DNA of 6,682 nt from an uncultured Lachnospiraceae bacterium (lineage in GTDB: Bacteria; Bacillota; Clostridia; Lachnospirales; Lachnospiraceae), in assembly GCA_905236545.1 (NCBI GenBank), contig CAJOQO010000258.1, positions 1 through 6,682 of the forward strand, written 5' to 3'. Positions 1-6,273 of this stretch are shown in pieces (within the stretch, counting starts at the first letter, position 1; each line of letters opens with the position of its first letter). Below the pieces are notes generated by a model. It worked only from the letters and a program-made list of their open reading frames with translations, was not told the DNA's origin and did not search any database. Position numbers and translations under genes: made by a program.

Positions 1-1398
1 CGAGATCAGGAAGATCCACTCGATCACGGACAGCAAAGAGGCCGCTCCCGCCGGTATGGCAGCCGCTTCTCCCGCCTCGGCGATGCCTGAGGTAATCGCT
101 TCATGAAGCAGCGTCTTGCTGGCGTATCCATTAAACAGGGGAACGCCGCCGATCCCGACGACGCCAAGAAGAAACGCGCCTGCAAGAAGCCATTTTCCGC
201 GTCCCCAGCCGCGGATCCTGTTCAGATTCAGCTCATGAAGATTCATGACTACAACGCCGGCAGCGCAGAACAGGCACAGCTTAAGCATGGAATGATTCAC
301 CATGTGCAGCAGCGTTCCACTCATTGCCAGCAGCGCATGCCCCTCCAGGGCAGCGAATCCGGCGCGCGCTGCTCCTTCCGCCTCCGGCATCCCGGGAGAC
401 TGCGCATGCTGCAGAAGATGCTGCGTATGAAGCAGGATGGTCATCCCGATTCCTGTCAGGATGAACCCGATCTGCGACATGGACGAGCAGGCAAGCGTCC
501 GTTTCAGATTCACGGAAAACAGTGCCAGTACCGCTCCGAGGAACATGGTGATGGTTCCGAGCACCAGAACGATCCAGCCAAAGGCGGCAAAGTCCAGCAT
601 CACCTCGATCCCGGTCATCAGGATCCCGTAGATCCCGACCTTCGTCAGGATGCCCGACAGAAGCGCCGATGCCGGAGAAGGTGCGACCGGGTGGGCCTTC
701 GGGAGCCAGACATGAACCGGAAACATTCCCGCCTTGCAGCCGAAGCCGGTCAGAATGCAGACCCCTGCTGCAAGTATCGTTCCGGAGGGAACACCGGACT
801 GCTTTACCGCGGCATACAGTCCCGCATAGGACAGCGTGCCCGCGGCATGCTGCAAAAGTACAAGTCCCATAAAAAGAACCAGGCCGCCGATCACAGCGAT
901 AAAGAGATAGGTATAACCTGCGCGCAGAGCGCCCTCCGTCTCCTCGTGCATCACCCAGGTGAAGCTCGTCAGAGACAGAATCTCAAAGAACAGGAAGGTG
1001 GTGATCAGGTCACCGGAAAGCATGACGCCCTGCGTCGCTCCCAGCGTAAAGAGCACAAACAGGTAATAACGGCTCAGGTTTTCTCTCTCATGCCGGAAAT
1101 ACTCCAGCGAAAACAGTGTCGTAAATGCCCACATCAATGACGTAACGAGGCTGTAAGCGGCGCGGAAGCCATCCGTTCTCAGGGAAAGGCCCGATGTGAA
1201 CACATGGGGGATGTCCATTGCAAGGAATGCATCGCCACCGCCGCGCAGCGTCCGGAGCACAAGACAGACGGAAAGAACCAGCTCGAGCCATGTGAAGCAG
1301 ACAGCGAACAGATCTCTTCCTCTCTCACTCCTTCGCGCGATCCCATAATCGCAGATCCCGGCAAGGAAAGGCAAAACGATCAGCAAAGCAGGATACAT
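1..1398 (-). CDS. HyfB/MrpD-like proton-channel subunit, 3' end outside window (D4)
   Basis: Fourth large channel paralogue. I translated the frame by hand from the ATG at 1398 to base 1 and found 466 codons with no stop, so the gene continues past the left edge; at the family length of about 480-520 most of it is here. The start MYPALLIVLPFLAGI aligns with the first helix of D2 and D3. Key residues: LEYF (104-107), E139 in TM5 (LFFEILSLTSF), K222 in TM7 (GFGCKAGMFPVHVWLPKAH), K253 in TM8 (LLSGILTKVGIYGI), LKRTLACSSMSQIGF (298-312), H369 and K373 (LHMVNHSMLKLCLF), and K428 in TM12 (NGYASKTLLHEAI). This points to the HyfB/HycC-like branch used in hydrogenase- and formate-hydrogenlyase-type complexes. 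An extra segment of about 34 residues with four histidines lies between Q309 and H369. Predicted role: ion translocation in the membrane arm, in the same operon as D1-D3. Confidence 0.9.
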   Translation of the reverse strand, partial: MYPALLIVLPFLAGICDYGIARRSERGRDLFAVCFTWLELVLSVCLVLRTLRGGGDAFLAMDIPHVFTSGLSLRTDGFRAAYSLVTSLMWAFTTLFSLEYFRHERENLSRYYLFVLFTLGATQGVMLSGDLITTFLFFEILSLTSFTWVMHEETEGALRAGYTYLFIAVIGGLVLFMGLVLLQHAAGTLSYAGLYAAVKQSGVPSGTILAAGVCILTGFGCKAGMFPVHVWLPKAHPVAPSPASALLSGILTKVGIYGILMTGIEVMLDFAAFGWIVLVLGTITMFLGAVLALFSVNLKRTLACSSMSQIGFILTGIGMTILLHTQHLLQHAQSPGMPEAEGAARAGFAALEGHALLAMSGTLLHMVNHSMLKLCLFCAAGVVVMNLHELNLNRIRGWGRGKWLLAGAFLLGVVGIGGVPLFNGYASKTLLHEAITSGIAEAGEAAAIPAGAASLLSVIEWIFLIS

Positions 1399-1403
1399 GA
1401 GAA

Positions 1404-1420
1404 CCTAAAACACTCCTCTC
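1404..1420 (-). promoter_or_regulatory. Ribosome-binding region of D4
   Basis: The transcript has GAGAGGAG (1420-1413) inside the last codons of D3, 14 bases from the ATG at 1398, which is rather far. A weaker AGG formed by the D3 stop TAG plus G lies 5 bases from the ATG. Translation of D4 probably depends on ribosomes ending D3. Confidence 0.45.
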
Positions 1421-2868
1421 GAAACCTGGTCAAGGAATCCCAGAACGGGCCCGGGATATACGCCCAAAACCACATTAAGCACAGAAAACAGACCGATCGG
1501 AAAGAGCATTCTCCAGGTCGGATCCTTCAGATCCGAATCCTTCCAGAGATCCCCGTTCCTCATCGGGAAAAATGCGCGCACGGAGGCAGTCAGCGAGTAT
1601 GTCGCGCAGAAAAATGCCGCTATGATCAGGCACGCTGTTCCAAGATAGGACCAGACCGTCGCCGCCTCCGCACTTGCCATCAGGAGCTTCCATTTGGAAA
1701 CAAACCCTGCAAAGAGGGGGATCCCGGTGAGAGAAAGCGCCCCGAACGTATAGAACAGGAAGGTCAGAGGCATCTTCCTTCCCGCCCCGTCAATCTCATA
1801 CAGATAATGCTTGCCGCTCTTATGGATGAAAGCGCCTGCGCACAGAAACAGGCTCATCTTGATAATCCCGTGGAACAGCATATGCAGCAGTCCCGCCTCA
1901 AGTCCATCCGGTGTCAGCAGCATGATGCCAAAGAGCATATAGCTCAGATTGCTGACGGTTGAGTAAGCCAGCTTTTTCTTAAAATGGCGCTCCCTGAGGG
2001 CCCTTGCCGACGCATACAGCAGCGTCACGGAGGATATGATCAGCGCCACGATCTGCGCCCAGGTGCCATACAGGCGCTGGGGACTGAACACATACCAGGT
2101 CAGCCTCGTCACGGCGAAAACGCCGGTATTCACGACTGCCACCGCATGAAGCAGCGCCGTCACCGGAGTCGGCGCGACCGCGGCCTCCGGCAGCCATGCG
2201 TGAAACGGAACCACCGCAGCCTTCACGCCGAAGCCGAAAAACCCGAACAGCCACAGAATCAGCATATAGTTCAGGGAAAGCGCGCTGAAAGAATAACCGC
2301 CCCAGATAAATCCCCCTCTGGTAAACATCGTCATCACTACGGTCGGGAAGAATGCCATGGCAGCGCCTCCTATGACATAGGCGGCATAAACCCGGCCGGC
2401 ATACATGGATTCCCGGTCCTGATAATGGGCTACCAGCGGGATCGTCACAAGGGACAGCAGCTCATAAAACACATACAGCGTAAGGAGATTGCCCGAAAAC
2501 GCGACACCGAGCGTCACCCCGTAGGTCATGATATAGAAGCCGAAAAAGCTGTTCTTGTGAACTGCCTTCTCCATATATTCGAAGGCATACAGCGTCACAA
2601 GAGGCCACATGGAGGATACCATTCCGGCAAACAGCATCCCCGGACCGTCCAGCCCAAGCGAGAGCCTGAATCCCCTGGTAAAGGAATACAGGGAAAACGC
2701 ATCTGCGCATCCATGGCAAAGCACCCACCAGACGATTGCGCTGGTCAGGCACGCAACCACCTCGCAATAGATCCGCCGTCCCCTTTCCGTGACGGATCTT
2801 CTCGAGATCAGCAGCACCCCGCTCACGATGGGAAACACTATGCTGATTATGATTCCTGCTTTAATCAC
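1405..2868 (-). CDS. NuoL/MrpA-flavoured proton-channel subunit with altered TM8 (D3)
   Basis: Third large channel paralogue, 487 residues and about 14 helices, starting at GTG. Residues visible: FEYME (96-100) after TM3, E136 in TM5 (FYELLSLVTIPLV), K216 in TM7 (GFGVKAAVVPFHAWLPEA), H333 and K337 (LFHGIIKMSLFLCAG), and K392 in TM12 (AGFVSKWKLL). The segment APTPVTALLHAVAVVNTGV (232-250) is of the NuoL/MrpA type, with H241 at the place of the conserved 'ALIHAATM' histidine of NuoL. The TM8 lysine found in D1, D2 and D4 is absent; N247 is nearest. The remainder is closest to D2. There is no NuoL-type lateral helix and no MrpA C-terminal extension, so it is neither a full NuoL nor a full MrpA. 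The likely role is one ion-translocating unit of the membrane arm, possibly with a changed proton path. The stop is TAG, only 6 bases from the ATG of D4 and in the same frame. Confidence 0.92.
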   Translation of the reverse strand: MIKAGIIISIVFPIVSGVLLISRRSVTERGRRIYCEVVACLTSAIVWWVLCHGCADAFSLYSFTRGFRLSLGLDGPGMLFAGMVSSMWPLVTLYAFEYMEKAVHKNSFFGFYIMTYGVTLGVAFSGNLLTLYVFYELLSLVTIPLVAHYQDRESMYAGRVYAAYVIGGAAMAFFPTVVMTMFTRGGFIWGGYSFSALSLNYMLILWLFGFFGFGVKAAVVPFHAWLPEAAVAPTPVTALLHAVAVVNTGVFAVTRLTWYVFSPQRLYGTWAQIVALIISSVTLLYASARALRERHFKKKLAYSTVSNLSYMLFGIMLLTPDGLEAGLLHMLFHGIIKMSLFLCAGAFIHKSGKHYLYEIDGAGRKMPLTFLFYTFGALSLTGIPLFAGFVSKWKLLMASAEAATVWSYLGTACLIIAAFFCATYSLTASVRAFFPMRNGDLWKDSDLKDPTWRMLFPIGLFSVLNVVLGVYPGPVLGFLDQVSRGVF

Positions 2869-2876
2869 CGTTTCAC

Positions 2877-2882
2877 ACCTTT
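2877..2882 (-). promoter_or_regulatory. Ribosome-binding site deciding the GTG start of D3
   Basis: The transcript reads AAGGTG with 8 bases before a GTG at 2868; no in-frame ATG lies close downstream. Together with the alignment of the first helix to that of D2, this favours GTG as the true start. Confidence 0.55.
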
Positions 2883-2884
2883 TC

Positions 2885-4327
2885 TCAGAACCCGCAGAAG
2901 TTCAGAATCGTCTGGCCGAAGATTCCCATGACAAGCGATACACAGCAAAGAAGGATCATCGGCACTGTCATCAGCCAGGGCGCCTCATCCCTCTCTTCCG
3001 GTCCCCCGGCATCCTTCCCCGGGAAAAATGCCCTGAATGCAACCGGAAGCAGATAGCCTGCGGTCAGCATCGCCGAGATCAGCAGGATGACAACCGGCAG
3101 GACGCTCAGGACACCCATCCCGTTCTCCGCGACGCTCAGGGCGATCACCCATTTGCTGAGGAACCCGCCCATCGGCGGGATCCCTACCAGCGAAAGGGAC
3201 GCGAGCAGGAAGCACCACATCACGACCGGCATCTGCTTTCCGATTCCGGTCAGCTCATCCACCCTGCGTTTTCCGTATTTATAGATAAAGACGCCTGCGC
3301 AAAGGAACAGGCACCCCTTGGAGGAGGCATGGCTCATCACATGGAGCAAAGCTCCGCGGATCCCGCCGTCCGACAGCAGCGAAAGCGACAGCATGATATA
3401 CGAGATCTGGCTGATGGTCGAATAGGCCAGCCGCTTTTTCATATTCTTTTCCAGGAACGCCATCATGGATCCCATGAAGATCGTAACCATGGCAAGAATC
3501 ATCCAGGTATACTGGACATAGGTTCCGCGGATGAACTGCGCCCCGACACAGTAATACACCAGACGGATCACCGCGATGACGCCGGCCTTCGCGATGATGC
3601 CGGACAGCAGCGCGGAAGCGGGGGCCGGCGCGATCGGATGAGCGGTCGGAAGCCACCCATGCATCGGGTACATGCCCGCCTTCGTGCCGAAGCCGAGGAT
3701 CGCGACCATCACGGCGGCAAGCAGGATCTTCTCATGCCCCTGCACGGCAGCGTTGTCCAGAAAGCCTCCCAGGACAAAGGACCTCTGCGCCGCGCCGTAA
3801 TAGTAGATAAAGAAAACGCCGAACAGTCCCATCAGTGCGCCGCCGATGGAATAAAACAGATACTTCAGCCCCGCCGCGATCGCTTCCTTCGTTCTCTCGT
3901 GAAGAACCAGCGGAACCGTCGTAAGGGTTGCCATCTCAAAGCACAGATAAACCGTGACAAGATTGCCTGCCGCGCAGACGGCGATCAGCGCTCCCAGAGA
4001 TACATAGAAGAAGGCAAAGAACGTTGGCCTGTTCTCTTCCATCTTCATGTACTCCATGGCATAGAAGGCTGCGCAGGTATACAGGATCAGCACCGCGGCC
4101 AGAAAAAACTTCCCCATGCTGTCAAGCGCAAAATGGAAGGTCACATTTTCCGAAAAAGAAAACAGTGTGACGCTCTCTCCCCTCAGGATGGCAAAGATCC
4201 CCAGGGCAAGACTCATCAGGGAGATCAGTCCATAGCGAAAGCACCTCGCCCGGTAAGACGCAGCCCTGCTCACGGACGCGAGTATGCCCGTGATGATCGG
4301 AAACAGTATACTCAGTACAATTATCAT
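2885..4327 (-). CDS. NuoM/MrpD-type proton-channel subunit (D2)
   Basis: Second large channel paralogue, 480 residues and about 14 helices. It has the complete set of family residues: an MEYM motif at 91-94 after TM3, E131 in TM5 (CFEMATLTTVPLV), K216 in TM7 (GFGTKAGMYPMHGWLP), K247 in TM8 (LLSGIIAKAGVIAVIRL), H333 and K337 (MSHASSKGCLFLCAG), and K392 in TM12 (GGFLSKW). The stretch TAHPIAPAPASALLSG between TM7 and TM8 resembles HyfB/HycC- and MrpD-like proteins. The inferred role is one ion-translocating unit of the membrane arm. It lacks the long lateral helix of NuoL. The N-terminus MIIVLSILFPIITGIL aligns with the start of D3 (IIISIVFPIVSGVL), supporting the ATG chosen. The C-terminal half is notably close to D3, with no gaps over residues 297-393. 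It ends with TGA, 16 bases before D3. The family is certain; the exact orthologue is not. Confidence 0.93.
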   Translation of the reverse strand: MIIVLSILFPIITGILASVSRAASYRARCFRYGLISLMSLALGIFAILRGESVTLFSFSENVTFHFALDSMGKFFLAAVLILYTCAAFYAMEYMKMEENRPTFFAFFYVSLGALIAVCAAGNLVTVYLCFEMATLTTVPLVLHERTKEAIAAGLKYLFYSIGGALMGLFGVFFIYYYGAAQRSFVLGGFLDNAAVQGHEKILLAAVMVAILGFGTKAGMYPMHGWLPTAHPIAPAPASALLSGIIAKAGVIAVIRLVYYCVGAQFIRGTYVQYTWMILAMVTIFMGSMMAFLEKNMKKRLAYSTISQISYIMLSLSLLSDGGIRGALLHVMSHASSKGCLFLCAGVFIYKYGKRRVDELTGIGKQMPVVMWCFLLASLSLVGIPPMGGFLSKWVIALSVAENGMGVLSVLPVVILLISAMLTAGYLLPVAFRAFFPGKDAGGPEERDEAPWLMTVPMILLCCVSLVMGIFGQTILNFCGF

Positions 4328-4333
4328 CTCGAA

Positions 4334-4340
4334 CTCCCCC
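4334..4340 (-). promoter_or_regulatory. Ribosome-binding site of D2
   Basis: The transcript reads GGGGGAG, 6 bases before the ATG at 4327, in the 18-base gap after D1. It is the only plausible site for this start. Confidence 0.7.
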
Positions 4341-4345
4341 TGCCT

Positions 4346-5860
4346 CTACAGAAACATCCCGAGTCCCCGATAGATCACATCAGAAACCGCCCAGGAGAAC
4401 AGTCCCATAAACAGATTCAGCCCCGCCAGCACGATACCGGCGGCAATATACCCGAGCCGGCTTCTGTCGTGTCCCGGAACAACCCTCTTCGGACGCTTCA
4501 TGGTGCTGTCCGGATCAACATAGATGCGAATCATCGTACGGATGAAATAAATCGCGTTCAGCACGGAGCTGATGCCCAGAGCGGTCAGGATCACAAGGAT
4601 CTTCCAGTGGATCCCTCCAAGCACAGCTGCCTGGGCAAACATCAGCTTCGCCGAAAAACCGGCAAAGATCGGAATGCCGATCATGGAAAGCGCGCCGATC
4701 GCAAACAGACGGCCCGCGAGGGGATCCCGCCTGGCGCTTCCCTGAAGCGCATGAAAGCCCAGGCTATCCCCGGACACCTCCGCCAGGTACGGCGAGGTCA
4801 GAAACAGCAGGCTCTTCGTCAGGGCATGTGCCAGGATCTGGAAAATCGCCGCCGCGAAGCCCGCGACAGTTCCCAGCCCCAGCCCCATATAGATATACCC
4901 GATCTGCGCCGCGGAGGAAAATGCGATCATACGGTTGACATTTCCCGCTCTCAGGGCGCTGACAGAGCCTACGATCATTCCGCAGATGCCCAGCACGAAC
5001 AGGATCTTCAGGACCGGCGTCTTCTGCAGCACCTGGATCCCGATCGCCCTGTAATAGATCTTGAACAGAAGAAAGATATAAGCCTTCGTGACCAGTCCGC
5101 TCAGGACGGCTCCCGAGGTGGGGGTGGCTCTCCCATAGGTATCCGGCATCCAGAAATAGAACGGGAACAGGCCTGTCTTAATCGCGATCCCGACCGTCAT
5201 GATTCCGATTGACACGGAAAGCACGGGAATCGCGGCGGGATCCTGCACAACCTGCGCCAGGCTCTGACGCATGGGGATCATCAGCAGGTGTCCCGACAGA
5301 TCGTAGAGCAGAACGATTCCCATCAGGAAAAGCCCGCTTCCCATCAGATTCAGGATCATATAACGCACAGCGGCCAGTGTTGTCCTGCCGATCTCCCGCA
5401 CGATCAGGATCCCGCAGCTGGTAAGGGTCAGAATCTCCAGAAAGACATATCCTGTGAAGACATCATTGGTCCAGGCAAGGGCCATCAGGGCAGCCGTCAT
5501 AAGATTCAGGATACTGAAATAGAGGTTGATCTTGCTCTTGTCGATATCCTTTCTGATAAAATGAAATCCGGCCGTCACGCTGCACAGAAGCACCACGGCA
5601 AACAGCAGCGCGATCAGGGCCTCCAGGCTTCCGGCCCGGATCTCATTGCCCCAGGGCGCAGGGAACTCTCCCATGGGATAGGTGAAGGATCGTCCCTTTC
5701 TCCATGTAAACCAAAGCACGCTTCCGGTCATAGCGACCAGAACCGATTCATATGCAATTGTATAATACCTCGCCGCCTTCGCGCTGAGCATCATGCAAAG
5801 AACACCTGAGAAAAGGCTCAGCACCACCGTAAACAGCGGGAAATTCCATATAAAGCTCAT
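4346..5860 (-). CDS. mrpD: MrpD/NuoN-like proton-channel subunit (D1)
   Basis: Antiporter-like transmembrane channel subunit of 504 residues with about 14 helices. It belongs to the proton-conducting family of MrpD, MbhH and NuoL/M/N and is predicted to move H+ or Na+ across the cytoplasmic membrane. Key residues are visible: E142 in TM5 (FLEILTLTSCG), K228 in TM7 (GIAIKTGLFPFYFWMPD), K259 in TM8 (VLSGLVTKAYIF), H345 and K349 (LAHALTKSLLFL), and K405 in TM12 (FAGFSAKLMF). The PDTYGRATPTSGAVLSGL stretch after TM7 is the standard broken-helix region, in the MrpD/NuoN style rather than the NuoL style. There is no C-terminal lateral helix of the NuoL kind. The start is supported by the AAGGA site and the ATGA overlap with mrpC. 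Its position directly after mrpC is that of mrpD or mbhH, hence the symbol, but its exact counterpart in a multi-channel complex is uncertain. It ends with TAG, 18 bases before D2 and in the same frame as D2. Confidence 0.93.
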   Translation of the reverse strand: MSFIWNFPLFTVVLSLFSGVLCMMLSAKAARYYTIAYESVLVAMTGSVLWFTWRKGRSFTYPMGEFPAPWGNEIRAGSLEALIALLFAVVLLCSVTAGFHFIRKDIDKSKINLYFSILNLMTAALMALAWTNDVFTGYVFLEILTLTSCGILIVREIGRTTLAAVRYMILNLMGSGLFLMGIVLLYDLSGHLLMIPMRQSLAQVVQDPAAIPVLSVSIGIMTVGIAIKTGLFPFYFWMPDTYGRATPTSGAVLSGLVTKAYIFLLFKIYYRAIGIQVLQKTPVLKILFVLGICGMIVGSVSALRAGNVNRMIAFSSAAQIGYIYMGLGLGTVAGFAAAIFQILAHALTKSLLFLTSPYLAEVSGDSLGFHALQGSARRDPLAGRLFAIGALSMIGIPIFAGFSAKLMFAQAAVLGGIHWKILVILTALGISSVLNAIYFIRTMIRIYVDPDSTMKRPKRVVPGHDRSRLGYIAAGIVLAGLNLFMGLFSWAVSDVIYRGLGMFL

Positions 5861-6237
5861 CGGTCTTCCTTCTGATGCTTCGACAGTATGTAGATCTCAT
5901 CAAGATCCAGCGTATGATAGCGTTTGTACAGGCGGACGGTCAGCGCAAGCATAACCGCTGTCACAGAGACGGACACCACGATCCCCGTCAGGACAAGGCC
6001 CGCGGGAATCGGATTGATATAGGCGGAAGCTTCCGTCACGCCGTTCTCGATGATCGGCGCTCTCCTTCCCCTGATATAGCCCATGGAAGCGAGAAGAAGG
6101 AACACCCCTGAATCCATGATGTTCATTCCGATCAGTTTTTTGATCAGGTTCCTGTGAAACAGAAGCGTTGTGAATCCGATCCCAAACAGGATCATGGCCG
6201 CCGCTTCCTCATAATTGTTCAGCAGATTCTGAATCAT
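5857..6237 (-). CDS. mrpC: MrpC/NuoK-like membrane subunit
   Basis: Small three-helix membrane subunit of the MrpC/MnhC/MbhG family, homologous to NuoK of complex I. It sits between the MrpB-like module and the first large channel subunit and is thought to help carry protons or Na+ through the membrane arm. At 126 residues it has the usual length. Helices lie at about 12-28, 34-54 and 78-104. The best signature is NPIPAGLVLTGIVVSVSVTA (75-94), which is typical of MrpC, followed by a basic stretch RLYKRYH and an acidic cytosolic tail. The two glutamates of NuoK (E36 and E72 in E. coli) are not present at the matching places: the first is around N39, with D42 one turn away, and the second is a serine or valine. 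Lack of the second is normal for MrpC and argues against a true NuoK. Its TGA overlaps the ATG of D1 (ATGA, 5857-5860), so translation of the two is probably coupled. Confidence 0.9.
   Translation of the reverse strand: MIQNLLNNYEEAAAMILFGIGFTTLLFHRNLIKKLIGMNIMDSGVFLLLASMGYIRGRRAPIIENGVTEASAYINPIPAGLVLTGIVVSVSVTAVMLALTVRLYKRYHTLDLDEIYILSKHQKEDR
5866..5873 (-). promoter_or_regulatory. Ribosome-binding site of D1
   Basis: The transcript reads AGAAGGAA inside the end of mrpC, with AAGGA ending 6 bases before the ATG at 5860. It fixes the start of D1 and the 4-base overlap. Confidence 0.7.
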
Positions 6238-6245
6238 ACCTCATT

Positions 6246-6254
6246 CCCTCTCCT
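6246..6254 (-). promoter_or_regulatory. Ribosome-binding site of mrpC
   Basis: The transcript reads AGGAGAGGG with 8 bases between its end and the ATG at 6237. This supports the chosen start. A nearer upstream ATG (6244-6242) is out of frame with mrpC and is not used. Confidence 0.7.
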
Positions 6255-6273
6255 GGCCGGTCAGCTCCCGGCC
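6255..6273 (-). other. GC hairpin over the mrpB stop codon
   Basis: On the transcript strand GGCCGG (6273-6268) is followed by the 7-base loop GAGCTGA and its complement CCGGCC (6260-6255), a perfect 6-bp all-GC stem. The TGA stop of mrpB lies in the loop and the 3' arm abuts the ribosome-binding site of mrpC. No T-run follows, so it is not an intrinsic terminator. A role in translational coupling or mRNA processing is inference only. Confidence 0.4.

Noticed and set aside
103..1140. Plus-strand open frame of 345 codons, which could look like the only gene in the first 1.4 kb
   Set aside because: The minus strand here is an uninterrupted channel-subunit gene (D4) with TM5 Glu, TM7 and TM8 Lys and TM12 Lys motifs. 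The plus-strand frame is its shadow.
1984..2931. Plus-strand open frame of 315 codons
   Set aside because: Antisense to D3, low-complexity charged product, no ribosome-binding context or family resemblance.
2789..5212. Plus-strand open frame of 807 codons
   Set aside because: It lies antisense to D1, D2 and the start of D3. Its product is rich in His, Arg, Gln, Asp and Lys with no fold-like pattern, as expected for the antisense of hydrophobic GC-rich membrane genes. The minus-strand proteins have clear family motifs.
6255..6273. Intrinsic terminator between mrpB and mrpC
   Set aside because: The stem is followed by AGGAGAGGG, not a T-run, and the next gene begins 23 bases after the mrpB stop.
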